Positions 7,042 to 14,385 of a stretch of DNA of 20,440 nucleotides are shown one piece after another. Origin of the DNA: a virus; IMG/VR virus record IMGVR_UViG_3300025626_000170, positions 1-20,440 of that record; one strand, 5' to 3'. The first letter of the stretch is position 1, and every line of letters begins with the position of its first letter. A program made the translations under genes and the position numbers. Below the pieces are notes generated by a model. The model was not told the DNA's origin. It was given only the letters and a program-made list of their open reading frames with translations, and did no database searches.

Positions 7042-10000
7042 TTGGCTCAATTAATTCCAAAATTTCTAGCAAGTGCATTCGAAAGAATGGGTAATAGTGA
7101 TAAAGCTCTAGAACAAGTAGCAATAAATACTGGAACGACAGCAGCTGCTGTATCAGTGGGTGGTGATCTTTATGAAAAGATGGATGAGCTTGTTAAAGCT
7201 CTTGGTGCTGGAGGTGGCGGAAAGAAAGGTGACCTTTCAATTAAAGAAGCACTAGTCCTTAGAATCACTGCAGGTGCATTAGAGCCTATTGGACTTGGTT
7301 TAGGTGTAATTATTGACGCCCTAGAAAGAGCGCCTGATGGTAAAGAACTTAAATTAAAAATGGAAGCCTTAACTAACGGGCTTTTAGCATTAGGAGAAGT
7401 TGGTTATTCAATAGTAAAATTTGCTGCAATGATGATTTTAGCACTGCCTCTACTAATAGTGGCTGGTATTGCCATGTTATTGATAGTGCCTATATTAAAA
7501 CTCATGGTAGATGGCCTCATGTGGGCTACCAAAAAGCTTGATAAGAAACAGCTCAAAAAAATAGCAATGCTTGGTGAAATTGGAGTTAATATATTAATAC
7601 TAGCAGTGAGTTTAGTATTAGTTGGATTATTAGCTACATTTGCACTTAAAGGTGTATTAGTAGCAGCTGGTATTATGTTAGGTCTTGCAGGTGTTATGTT
7701 CCTTTTAGATAAAATGGGATTTGATCCTAAGGGAATGAATAAATTTGCCAAGGCTTTAAAGAATTTAGCACTAGGAATTTTAGGATTATCTGTAGGTTTA
7801 ATATTAATAGGATTTTTAACAGAACCTATATTATATGGACTGGGAACAGCAATGTTAATAATATTAACTATTGGCGGAGTATTCTGGCTGATGGATAAAA
7901 TGAAAGTTGCTAAATCAATGAGAAAAACAGGTCGAGCGCTGGTTTATGCAGCGATGGCCATTTTATCAGTTTCTGTAGCATTAGTATTATCTGCACTTGT
8001 AGTAAAATCGTTGGGTTGGTTAGAAGTGGGTAAAGTATTATTAATGGTTGGAGCAGTAGCTATGACATTCTTCGTAATTAATAAGGTATTAGGTAAACAA
8101 TCTAGAAAAGGAGCAATGTTAATGATATTTGCAGCCGGGGCAATATTAGCGGTTTCAGTTGCATTATTTTTAGCTAAATTATTAATAGGACCAGTAGATA
8201 CTAAAAATGCTCTTAAAACATTTGGTGTTTTAGTAGTTCTTGGTGCAGTTGCATTAGTATTCGGAGTCGCAGGATTAGTTGAAAAACAGATTAAATCTGG
8301 TGCTATCGCGATGATGTTCGCGGGTGGTGCAATGATAGTGATAGCGATTGGTGTTTATGCAATGAAAAAAGCAATTGCAGACCTTTCATGGAGTAATTTA
8401 GGAATGATAGCTGCTATTATAGGCGGTTTAGCGATCGCTATGGGAATTGCAGGTATTGGACCAATTCCAGCTGCAATTGCACTTGGCTCTGCAGCAATGA
8501 TAGTTGCTGGACTTGCGCTAGTGGTAATCGGTGCAGGAGTTAAATTGTTTTCGTCTGCAACTAAGGATTTAACTTGGGAAAAGGTTGGTATGATGGGTGC
8601 AATTATAGGAGGTATTGCAATAGCAATGGCTGCAGCAGGTTTAGCAGCACCATTTATATTAATAGGATCAGCTGCGATGTTAGTTGCAGGAGCTGCAACA
8701 ATAGCTATGGGTCTAGGTTTATTAGCAATTAGTAAATTAGACTTTTCATCTTTAGGTAGCATTGATAAAAAAGGTAATAAACCATTTAACTACTCTGGTG
8801 AAAAAGGATTCTTCGGTGGTAAGAAAACTAACTTTGAGGTGGCAATGGATGCTATCGCAGATGGTATGTCATTAGGGCCTCTTTCTATTGCCGGTATTGC
8901 CATGGGAGCACCGATGTTAATATTAGCGGGTGCCGCACTTGTTGGTATAGTTAAAGGTATTAGAGCATTTTCAGGTATAGCAGAAGAAGCTGATTTACCT
9001 GGATTAAAGACAAATGTTAGAATAATAGTTAGCGGCTTAGCTGATACATTCGCAGAAGTCGGAAAAAAATACCCAGGCGGAGGTTCTTCATTATTATCTG
9101 CATTAACAGGTAATACTAGTGGACAATCAGTAGTTGCTATGGGTATTTCAGCTGTCGGTGGAATGGGTAAAGCACTTACAGGTATTGCAAAGGGTGTACA
9201 AGCCATGGCCAATCTTAAATTCCCAACGGGATTTGACAAAGATGGTAATCCAACTGGATATGAAACAATAGATATTGGTACTGTAGTCCCAGGTTTAATA
9301 AAGAATACACAATTATTAGTAGCAGGTTTAAGTTCTGTTTTTTCAGAGGTTGGAAAATCAGATGCAGCACAAGGTAGCTCATGGTTTAGTAGTTCTACAT
9401 ATGAGAAAGGTATTAATGTTGTTAAACAAATGGGTACACCTCTTTATAATTTAGCAAATGGTGTACAAGCCATGGCTAATTTAAAGTTCCCAACGGGATA
9501 TGACAAAGATGGTAACCCAACAGGATATAAATCAATTGGTAATGTAGACGGACTCGTTAAGAAACTTGCTAAGAATACAAAAGCACTTATTATAGGTTTA
9601 GCTGGTGTTTTTGAAGAAGTTGGTAAGTCTGGAGTTGGTCAAGATGGTGGATGGTTCTCTTCATCAAACTTTGAAAAGGGTGTAGAAATAGCAATGCAAT
9701 TAGGAGAGCCTTATACAACTCTCTCATCTGTAGTTGATGATGTTGTTAAAATTACTTCTAAAATTACCGATGCCCAAGATGTAAAAGAAAAGGTAACTGC
9801 TATTATATCAGCAATCACCGATACAGGCGGACAAGATATGGGAATTATTAATGCGAAAAAGAATTTAATAGCAACTATAGGAGGTACATATAAAAAATTA
9901 GGTACTGCTATCCCTGCGATAGTTTCATCGATCGCATCGTTTACAGTAGATAAAGCAAAATCATTTGCGTCTATCTTTGGAGGTGAATCTCCAGCAGAAT

Positions 10001-10758
10001 TATTTGAAACTAAGACAAAATTCTTAAAAGGATTAACTGCTTCGTATTTAAGAATGGCCGTGGCCATTCCATTGATAGTAGGATCAATTAACACAGTAAG
10101 TGCCGAACAATTAGATGAATTTACAGCTGTATATGGTGGTCGAATGGATGTCGATACAGAAGTATTGAATAGCAGATCAAACTTATTTTTAGCGGTAGGA
10201 TCTGGTTATGAAAAAATGGGTAAAGGTGCCAAATCTATTTCTAGTGCTGTTAACGCAACTAACATAAAAACATTAGAAATATTTAAAAATATGTTTGTTG
10301 GTAGAGTTAGTATGTTAAGGCCAGTTGCAGGATATGAAGCACAAACAGAATTGTGGAACGCAATAGGTGTTAGTATGAAAACTACTGGAGGTTCATTTCC
10401 TTCTATTGCCGGTGCTATTAACTCAATGGATTTAGCCAAATTAACAGAAGCCAGAACGATGTTTGAAGCTCTTGCTGTTTTATCAAAAGGTGGTGATCCT
10501 AGTGATATTTTAGCGGAAATGGGTGAATCATTAGAAGTTGCAATGCAGCGTCTAGCAGATATTTTACAAGAATTCCAATCTTCAGTTCAAGCCAACACAG
10601 ATTCACAAGGCGGATTTTTCGAAGAACTTGGTGATGCAGCACGTAATCTATTACCGGGCGGTGGAAGTGGATCTAGCTCCACTACTGTTGATATGCCTAG
10701 TCAAATGTCAGTTAAAATTGTTAACTTACGTGCATTGGCAAGAGCCATGAAAGAATAA
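7042..10758 (+). CDS. Tail tape measure protein (T4 gp29 position)
   Basis: Very long (1238 residues), Gly/Ala-rich protein that sets tail length and sits in the tail lumen. Residues about 85-580 are a run of hydrophobic helices separated by short charged linkers (for example FAAMMILALPLLIVAGIAML), as expected of the membrane-active part of many tape measures. Residues about 655-905 contain three related units of 90-97 residues, each starting with a segment like LxxNTxxLIxGLxxVFxEVGK. The tail is Ser/Gly-rich (LLPGGGSGSSSTT). The first possible codon after the in-frame TAA at 7021 that serves as a start is TTG 7042 (reads MAQLIPKFLASAFERMG); no ATG is near. The position after the gp26-like gene supports the call. 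Confidence 0.88.
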   Translation: MAQLIPKFLASAFERMGNSDKALEQVAINTGTTAAAVSVGGDLYEKMDELVKALGAGGGGKKGDLSIKEALVLRITAGALEPIGLGLGVIIDALERAPDGKELKLKMEALTNGLLALGEVGYSIVKFAAMMILALPLLIVAGIAMLLIVPILKLMVDGLMWATKKLDKKQLKKIAMLGEIGVNILILAVSLVLVGLLATFALKGVLVAAGIMLGLAGVMFLLDKMGFDPKGMNKFAKALKNLALGILGLSVGLILIGFLTEPILYGLGTAMLIILTIGGVFWLMDKMKVAKSMRKTGRALVYAAMAILSVSVALVLSALVVKSLGWLEVGKVLLMVGAVAMTFFVINKVLGKQSRKGAMLMIFAAGAILAVSVALFLAKLLIGPVDTKNALKTFGVLVVLGAVALVFGVAGLVEKQIKSGAIAMMFAGGAMIVIAIGVYAMKKAIADLSWSNLGMIAAIIGGLAIAMGIAGIGPIPAAIALGSAAMIVAGLALVVIGAGVKLFSSATKDLTWEKVGMMGAIIGGIAIAMAAAGLAAPFILIGSAAMLVAGAATIAMGLGLLAISKLDFSSLGSIDKKGNKPFNYSGEKGFFGGKKTNFEVAMDAIADGMSLGPLSIAGIAMGAPMLILAGAALVGIVKGIRAFSGIAEEADLPGLKTNVRIIVSGLADTFAEVGKKYPGGGSSLLSALTGNTSGQSVVAMGISAVGGMGKALTGIAKGVQAMANLKFPTGFDKDGNPTGYETIDIGTVVPGLIKNTQLLVAGLSSVFSEVGKSDAAQGSSWFSSSTYEKGINVVKQMGTPLYNLANGVQAMANLKFPTGYDKDGNPTGYKSIGNVDGLVKKLAKNTKALIIGLAGVFEEVGKSGVGQDGGWFSSSNFEKGVEIAMQLGEPYTTLSSVVDDVVKITSKITDAQDVKEKVTAIISAITDTGGQDMGIINAKKNLIATIGGTYKKLGTAIPAIVSSIASFTVDKAKSFASIFGGESPAELFETKTKFLKGLTASYLRMAVAIPLIVGSINTVSAEQLDEFTAVYGGRMDVDTEVLNSRSNLFLAVGSGYEKMGKGAKSISSAVNATNIKTLEIFKNMFVGRVSMLRPVAGYEAQTELWNAIGVSMKTTGGSFPSIAGAINSMDLAKLTEARTMFEALAVLSKGGDPSDILAEMGESLEVAMQRLADILQEFQSSVQANTDSQGGFFEELGDAARNLLPGGGSGSSSTTVDMPSQMSVKIVNLRALARAMKE
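9193..9261 (+). repeat. Internal direct repeat of the tape measure gene, copy 1
   Basis: This 69-bp stretch encodes 23 residues that begin GVQAMANLKFPTG and end DGNPTGY. It recurs at 9460-9528 with a single amino-acid change (F to Y) and scattered synonymous changes, a spacing of 267 bases (89 codons). It marks the duplicated ~90-residue unit of the tape measure. Confidence 0.9.
9460..9528 (+). repeat. Internal direct repeat of the tape measure gene, copy 2
   Basis: Second copy of the 69-bp repeat starting at 9193, with near-identical protein. A third, more diverged ~90-residue unit begins near 9565 (LAKNTKALIIGLAGVFEEVG) and lacks this 23-residue segment. Confidence 0.9.
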
Positions 10759-10806
10759 AATCTCTAATTTTAACTATTTTTCTCTGAAACATTTATAATC
10801 TCCATA

Positions 10807-10826
10807 GTATAAGTATCAAATACTAT
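10807..10826 (+). promoter_or_regulatory. Possible promoter box GTATAAGTAT before the KTSC gene
   Basis: The 20-base element beginning GTATAAGTATCAAAT is matched at 18 of 20 positions at 12029-12048, again just upstream of a gene start. Here it is flanked by an inverted repeat TAGTAT/ATACTA (10805-10810 and 10820-10825), which is not kept in the other copy, so the conserved part is more likely a promoter box than an operator. Confidence 0.4.
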
Positions 10827-10829
10827 ATT

Positions 10830-11114
10830 ATGAGAACATCAACAACATCTTATTATGATTCATCAACACTAACACATGCGTCATATAACTTTACCACTAA
10901 AGATTTAACAGTTCACTTTAATCACGCTACATATGTTTATGAAGGTGTGTCATTAGAAGACTTTTTATTATTTGAAGGAGCCAAATCTCAAGGTAAAGCA
11001 TTAAATGAGTTTATTAAACCAAATTACTCATTTGAAAAAATAGGAACAATAGAAAAAGCTCCTGGTAGTTTACTAGATGAATTACCACCTGCTGATTATC
11101 AAATGGGAAATTAA
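10830..11114 (+). CDS. KTSC-domain protein
   Basis: A 94-residue protein with the pattern of the KTSC domain: STTSYYDSSTLTHASYNF, then a strand-rich DLTVHFNHATYVYEGVS, then an alpha region with FEGAKSQGKALNEFIKPNY. This matches the family's S..I..v.Yd....L.v.F..g..Y.y..v....f..f..a.S.G..fn..I...Y layout. The domain is about 60 residues, here at about 3-70. Its function in phages is not established; it is often found as a small stand-alone protein. A candidate promoter box lies just upstream. It is the first gene after the tape measure. Confidence 0.75.
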   Translation: MRTSTTSYYDSSTLTHASYNFTTKDLTVHFNHATYVYEGVSLEDFLLFEGAKSQGKALNEFIKPNYSFEKIGTIEKAPGSLLDELPPADYQMGN

Positions 11115-11192
11115 TATAAGCTCTTTAGCCCAAGAACTAAACAAATAAACAAATAAACAATAACAACAGCGTTCGTTTTAGGTGTACTTTCA

Positions 11193-11471
11193 GTGTTGGC
11201 ATTAGTCGGCGTTTATCGTATAGTTAAGGTGGCATTTAGGGTCAAAGACCTACAGGAAGATATTGATGACGTTAGATGCGTTATCAATGAAATTGAAGCG
11301 GATTTAGGACAAACTTCGGATTTACTAGACCGCAGAATTGATGGTGAAATCGATAGAGTAGATAATTTAATTGAAGAACTCTATAAGTACATTGATTCTA
11401 GAACTGACAAAATGGAATCAAGATGCGATTCTAAATTTAAAGAAGTAGAAACAAAAATTAAAAAGAAATAA
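11193..11471 (+). CDS. Small membrane-anchored coiled-coil protein; start uncertain
   Basis: From the GTG at 11193 the product is 92 residues: a hydrophobic start (MLALVGVYRIVKVAF) and then a long, highly charged helix with heptad-like spacing (DLQEDIDDVRCVINEIEADL, DRRIDGEIDRVDNLIEELY). The frame is open upstream to a TAA at 11154. It reads ITTAFVLGVLS directly before the GTG, which together with the N-terminus would make a full-length transmembrane helix of about 24 residues. The codon best placed to start that longer form is ATA at 11160, after an A-rich leader. A one-span, spanin- or anchor-like topology is plausible; no family is recognised. Confidence 0.65.
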   Translation: MLALVGVYRIVKVAFRVKDLQEDIDDVRCVINEIEADLGQTSDLLDRRIDGEIDRVDNLIEELYKYIDSRTDKMESRCDSKFKEVETKIKKK

Positions 11472-11502
11472 TATAAACCTTTGGGCAAGGGAGTTTATGT
11501 TA

Positions 11503-11588
<86 letters not shown>

Positions 11589-11639
11589 TCATTTTTCTTT
11601 AAAAAGTTTCTCCGGTAGTAAATTACACCACTGCATATA

Positions 11640-11649
11640 GATATATAAT
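11640..11649 (+). promoter_or_regulatory. Late-type promoter box GATATATAAT before the HNH gene
   Basis: GATATATAAT ends only two bases before the HNH ATG. If it acts as a -10 box, transcription would begin at or just after the start codon, so the mRNA would be leaderless or nearly so. Confidence 0.5.
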
Positions 11650-11651
11650 AT

Positions 11652-11978
11652 ATGAAAAAGAAAACGATTAAAGAGAATAGAGAACATTTTGGAAATTGGG
11701 CTAAGAAAAATTTAACTAAACCTAATGAAGAAGTGTTTTGCGAAGGTGCAACTATTGCAAGGCATCATGTGAAAAAGAAAATCCTGCAACAGGGTTTAAT
11801 TGAACATAAGTGTAACATCTGTGGAACAGATCCAATATGGCAAGGAAAACCAATGCCTCTCATATTAGATCATATCAATGGTGTTAATAATGACAATAGA
11901 TTAGAAAACCTTCAATTTGTATGTAGTAATTGTGATTCACAGTTACCAACATATAAAGCAAGAAATATTAAGAAGTAG
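11652..11978 (+). CDS. HNH homing endonuclease-like protein
   Basis: The 108-residue protein carries a zinc-binding CNIC (C54, C57), the HNH core LILDHINGVNNDNRLENLQF (D73-H74) and a second CSNC (C91, C94). This is the standard layout of small phage HNH endonucleases, which nick or cut DNA at specific sites and often move by homing. The residue after the last Cys pair is Asp where many relatives have His (CxNCHxQ), so the final motif is CDSQ rather than CHSQ; whether cleavage is affected is unknown. The TAG stop shares its last G with the first base of the second tRNA-Ser repeat. The N-terminal 50 residues are basic and probably contact DNA. Confidence 0.9.
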   Translation: MKKKTIKENREHFGNWAKKNLTKPNEEVFCEGATIARHHVKKKILQQGLIEHKCNICGTDPIWQGKPMPLILDHINGVNNDNRLENLQFVCSNCDSQLPTYKARNIKK

Positions 11979-12000
11979 GTTCGAATCCCTCCTTCTCCGC
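11978..12000 (+). repeat. 23-bp direct repeat, copy 2 (isolated tRNA-Ser 3' end)
   Basis: Exact copy of 11566-11588, starting at the last base of the HNH stop codon. There is no acceptor 5' strand, D-arm or anticodon arm before it, so it cannot form a tRNA by itself. Confidence 0.97.
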
Positions 12001-12028
12001 AAAAATTGAAACAAATCAAATATGCTTT

Positions 12029-12048
12029 GTATAAGTATTAAATAATAT
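12029..12048 (+). promoter_or_regulatory. Possible promoter box GTATAAGTAT before the small-gene string
   Basis: Matches the element at 10807-10826 at 18 of 20 positions and ends 9 bases before the ATG of the 12058 gene. It would drive the run of small genes up to 13282 (inference). Confidence 0.4.
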
Positions 12049-12057
12049 TTTAAATAA

Positions 12058-12255
12058 ATGACAAAGGCAAGTATTGTACAACGATTGTTAGATAAAAAAA
12101 CAATCACTGCTGAAGAAGCCGTAGTTCTACTAAAGAGCGAAGCTATCAATATTCCAATGTATACTCCGAATCCTTATTTTAGCGATCCGAATTGGTCAAC
12201 TCCACCTCCAGTATGGTGTGAAGATCAAGATAATACAACCAGTAACATCGATTAA
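12058..12255 (+). CDS. Hypothetical small protein (65 aa)
   Basis: Not recognised. The first half (TKASIVQRLLDKKTITAEEA) reads as a short helical hairpin in which a helix ending KKTITAEEA leads into VVLLKSEA, a pattern common in small phage proteins with a helix-turn-helix-like N-terminus. The second half is Pro/Trp/Tyr-rich (YTPNPYFSDPNWSTPPPVW) and probably extended. It starts at an ATG 9 bases after a conserved 20-base promoter-like element and is the first of six closely packed small genes. Confidence 0.6.
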   Translation: MTKASIVQRLLDKKTITAEEAVVLLKSEAINIPMYTPNPYFSDPNWSTPPPVWCEDQDNTTSNID

Positions 12256-12266
12256 ATAACAAACTG

Positions 12267-12419
12267 ATGAAAAAGCGTAAACAATCACGTGAGGATTATA
12301 ATCCCGAAGAAAGAAAGCGTAAGATCAATTTTAAGAAAAAGAAACAACGCTATGAAGACAACTACTTTGATCCTAAGAGATTAAGTGAATTGGAAGATTT
12401 TGATGAAGAACATGAGTGA
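12267..12419 (+). CDS. Hypothetical small charged protein (50 aa)
   Basis: ATG 12267 opens a 50-codon frame, beginning MKKRKQSREDYNPEERKRK and ending LEDFDEEHE. The N-terminal two thirds is strongly basic and the last 15 residues strongly acidic. Its stop overlaps the start of the next gene (ATGAGTGA, 12412-12419), supporting translation of both. No family is recognised; the composition would suit a nucleic-acid-binding or intrinsically disordered protein. Confidence 0.6.
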   Translation: MKKRKQSREDYNPEERKRKINFKKKKQRYEDNYFDPKRLSELEDFDEEHE

Positions 12420-12624
12420 AGAAGATTTTATTTATAGACACATTGAGAGCATATTAGATGTTCCAGGTGATCTTAGTTCTGGTATCAATGGTTGTATACT
12501 CGCAAGTGCATATGATAGAACCTGCCGCATTTTAAAAGAACATGGAGCAATGAAACCAGTGATAGTGCATACTATAGATGATCCAGAATGTGAATTAACA
12601 TATTTAGTAGAAAATGGACAATAA
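12412..12624 (+). CDS. Hypothetical protein (70 aa)
   Basis: Starts at ATG 12412 inside the end of the previous gene; an in-frame upstream ATG exists at 12385 but the overlap geometry and the sequence MSEEDFIYRHIESIL favour 12412. Helical N-terminus, then SSGINGCILASAYDRTCRIL and IVHTIDDPECELTYLVENG. Three cysteines, no metal-binding spacing. Not recognised. It is part of the compact small-gene string. Confidence 0.6.
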   Translation: MSEEDFIYRHIESILDVPGDLSSGINGCILASAYDRTCRILKEHGAMKPVIVHTIDDPECELTYLVENGQ

Positions 12625-12625
12625 A

Positions 12626-12739
12626 ATGATATTCTGGGATGAGATGTGGAATCAAAGCACACCGACTCCAACGCCAACACCAACATTAGAATGTTGCGGT
12701 GAATGGGATAAAGATGGTAAATGTAATTGTAAAGAATAA
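12626..12739 (+). CDS. Tiny protein with TP repeat and Cys cluster (37 aa)
   Basis: ATG 12626 begins one base after the previous stop and the frame ends at TAA 12737-12739, one base before the next ATG, so it fits exactly between two genes. The product has an N-terminal MIFWDEMWNQ, a Thr-Pro dipeptide run (TPTPTPTPT) as linker, and a C-terminal LECCGEWDKDGKCNCKE. The four cysteines (CC-x8-C-x-C) could bind a metal ion, though the spacing matches no family I know. A longer start at ATG 12614 in the same frame is possible. Confidence 0.55.
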   Translation: MIFWDEMWNQSTPTPTPTPTLECCGEWDKDGKCNCKE

Positions 12740-12740
12740 A

Positions 12741-12950
12741 ATGGAATTAAACTATTCAAGATTAAACGGAGAATACCTATCATGGGCAATTGAACATGGT
12801 GATGGTAGAAATGAACAAGATTTGAGATTTGGCCAGTATTTGTGGTCTAAATATGACAACATGAAAGACTTCACTGATGTATTCTATAAAGAATCATGCG
12901 AAGAAGCATATTCTATATTACTAACAGACTTACATAAATTAGAAGCGTAA
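12741..12950 (+). CDS. Hypothetical protein (69 aa)
   Basis: Starts at ATG 12741 immediately after the previous stop (TAAATG) and ends in TAATG overlapping the next start. The sequence (MELNYSRLNGEYLSWAIEHG, then FGQYLWSKYDNMKDFTDVFY) is aromatic-rich and mainly helical. An upstream in-frame ATG at 12699 lies inside the 37-aa gene and is less likely. Not recognised. Confidence 0.6.
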   Translation: MELNYSRLNGEYLSWAIEHGDGRNEQDLRFGQYLWSKYDNMKDFTDVFYKESCEEAYSILLTDLHKLEA

Positions 12951-13282
12951 TGGGATTATTACAAAAGATAGCGTGGAGAACACGTAAATGGAATTTAAAA
13001 ATTAATATATTAGACATTTTCATTCATGATGGAGATGGTTGCTGGGGTTTTACATTTTTAGAAGTAGTTCATAATTTTCAAACAAGATCTTTACTTGCAT
13101 TTGAATTTAGATTACCAAATGGTGGAAACATTAAACAATTCAGTATTGACAATTGGGATTTCTTATTTCTTAGAAGGTTTCTCTATAACCATTGGGAAGA
13201 GTTGGATGAAAGACGCATGTGGTCAGGTACTCTTTCAAGATGGGATGAAATTAAACTAAATATTTTAAGTAAAATTTTATAA
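12950..13282 (+). CDS. Hypothetical protein (110 aa)
   Basis: The ATG shares its A with the preceding TAA stop (TAATG), a typical coupled start. The product has a basic N-terminus (MGLLQKIAWRTRKWNLKIN), a strand-rich middle (ILDIFIHDGDGCWGFTFLEV, RSLLAFEFRLPNG) and a helical end rich in Trp and Arg (WDFLFLRRFLYNHWEELDER). Not recognised. It closes the small-gene string; a 29-base gap with no clear terminator separates it from the kinase gene. Confidence 0.65.
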   Translation: MGLLQKIAWRTRKWNLKINILDIFIHDGDGCWGFTFLEVVHNFQTRSLLAFEFRLPNGGNIKQFSIDNWDFLFLRRFLYNHWEELDERRMWSGTLSRWDEIKLNILSKIL

Positions 13283-13311
13283 ACAAATATAAAACTCTAC
13301 ATATAAACTAC

Positions 13312-13785
13312 ATGAAAATAATACTAGTAGGCAAAGCAGCATCCGGAAAGGATTTTTTAAAACACAGATTACATAAAAAAGGATTTACAATAGGTGTAAG
13401 TCATACTACTAGATCACCTAGAAATAGTGAAATAGACGGAGAAGATTATCATTTTGTAACAGAAAATAAATTTAAGGAAATGATAGTTAATGGAGATTTC
13501 ATAGAGTATATGGAATTTAATGGATGGTATTATGGACAAACTGAAACAGATTTTAACAATGCAGATATAATGATTATGTCTAAAGATGGTTTAGATATGT
13601 TGCCACAACAATATAGAGATCAATGTATCGTTCTTTATTTAGACATCGATAGAATGACTAGAATTGAAAGACTTAATTACAGAAATGATGTAAATGATTC
13701 TATCATGAGAAGAATGAACACCGACGATCAACAATTTGCGGGCTTTAAAGACTATGATATTAAAATAAAAAACGCAGATTTTTAA
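13312..13785 (+). CDS. Guanylate kinase-like nucleotide kinase
   Basis: Likely phosphorylates GMP/dGMP to the diphosphate, feeding phage DNA synthesis. The 157-residue protein has a P-loop GKAASGKD (residues 7-14), the guanylate kinase signature SHTTRSPRNSEIDGEDYHFV (about 30-49), EYMEFNGWYYGQ (the GMP-binding stretch before the conserved YYG), and an arginine-bearing lid segment near RIERLNYRND. It ends at DYDIKIKNADF and so lacks the last ~20-30 residues (final helix) of bacterial guanylate kinases, which run to about 200. The residues that bind GMP and phosphate appear kept. T4 itself uses an unrelated-sequence dNMP kinase (gp1). Confidence 0.88.
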   Translation: MKIILVGKAASGKDFLKHRLHKKGFTIGVSHTTRSPRNSEIDGEDYHFVTENKFKEMIVNGDFIEYMEFNGWYYGQTETDFNNADIMIMSKDGLDMLPQQYRDQCIVLYLDIDRMTRIERLNYRNDVNDSIMRRMNTDDQQFAGFKDYDIKIKNADF

Positions 13786-13789
13786 GACA

Positions 13790-13799
13790 GATAAATAAT
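13790..13799 (+). promoter_or_regulatory. Possible variant late-type box GATAAATAAT
   Basis: GATAAATAAT lies 23 bases before the ATG at 13823 and resembles the GATATATAAT class and its 5458 variant. In this AT-rich DNA a single loose match is weak evidence. Confidence 0.25.
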
Positions 13800-13822
13800 A
13801 AACACAATTAAACAATTATAAT

Positions 13823-14329
13823 ATGAACACAAAGTTAAAAACACGTCAAACAGAATTGGCAGTTGAAATCGATGCATTACAGACTGAAGCCGCAGAAAAA
13901 CGTTTTGAAATTACATTTGATAATGTAAAAGCTATTAAAACAGTTCAAGAACACCTTAACAAAGGTTATACTTGGAAAACACAAAACGCTGCAGTAGTTG
14001 TATCTTTATATGATCAATTTAAAGCACAAGGTAAAAATCTAACAACTGATTCAGATCCTGTTATTTCTTTAAGAGGCCATGAATTAAATGCACTTTATCA
14101 AGCACTTCTTAATGTAGAAGGAACTGGAATTGAAAATGCACGTAGATTTATTACTATGTTAACTCAAATAGGTGAAGCTGTAGGAACAGCGATGCAAGAT
14201 TTAAGTACTATGAATACTACACTAAACGATCTACATGCTGAGTTAGCAGAAATTGATGCTCAGTTAGATGCTGATTCTAAGGTGGAAGTAGTTTCACCAG
14301 AATTAGAAACTGTTAAATCTACAAAGTAA
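13823..14329 (+). CDS. Hypothetical coiled-coil protein (168 aa)
   Basis: Not recognised. The N-terminal helix (RQTELAVEIDALQTEAAEKR) and C-terminal helix (LNDLHAELAEIDAQLDADSK) have heptad-like spacing and may pair. The central region (FDNVKAIKTVQEHLNKGYTW, SLRGHELNALYQALLNVEGT) is helical and soluble. There is no signal peptide and no membrane segment. It is followed by a strong terminator, and the preceding gap carries a possible promoter box, so it may be a single-gene unit. The composition suits an abundant soluble or structural accessory protein. Confidence 0.75.
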   Translation: MNTKLKTRQTELAVEIDALQTEAAEKRFEITFDNVKAIKTVQEHLNKGYTWKTQNAAVVVSLYDQFKAQGKNLTTDSDPVISLRGHELNALYQALLNVEGTGIENARRFITMLTQIGEAVGTAMQDLSTMNTTLNDLHAELAEIDAQLDADSKVEVVSPELETVKSTK

Positions 14330-14341
14330 GATTTAACCATT

Positions 14342-14385
14342 AATAAAACAATAAAGCGATAGATCAAAGTATCTATTGTTTTATT
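14342..14385 (+). terminator. Intrinsic terminator after the 13823 gene
   Basis: A perfect 12-bp inverted repeat pairs AATAAAACAATA (14342-14353) with TATTGTTTTATT (14374-14385), enclosing a 20-base loop with an inner GATA/TATC pairing. A T-rich tail follows. The stem is AT-rich but long. Confidence 0.75.

Larger units (their letters stand above)
11589..12000 (+). mobile_element. Probable 412-bp HNH mobile unit inserted at the tRNA-Ser 3' end
   Basis: The segment between the two 23-bp tRNA-Ser repeats, including the second copy, contains only a promoter-like box and an HNH endonuclease gene. The intact tRNA is upstream and an isolated tRNA 3' end is downstream. This is the arrangement left when an element inserts into a tRNA gene and supplies a replacement 3' end. 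Direction of insertion cannot be decided from the sequence alone; a duplication accompanying repair of an endonuclease cut is an alternative. Confidence 0.65.

Noticed and set aside
7404-10439. Several long - strand open frames across the tape measure gene
   Set aside because: They are Pro/Ala/Ile-rich mirror images of the low-complexity Gly/Ala coding strand, with no start context or family resemblance.
11115-11165. CAAATAAA tandem repeat as a possible CRISPR-like or regulatory array
   Set aside because: Only two to three copies of a 7-8 base A-rich word; best explained as an A-rich leader with slippage. No CRISPR array is present in the window.
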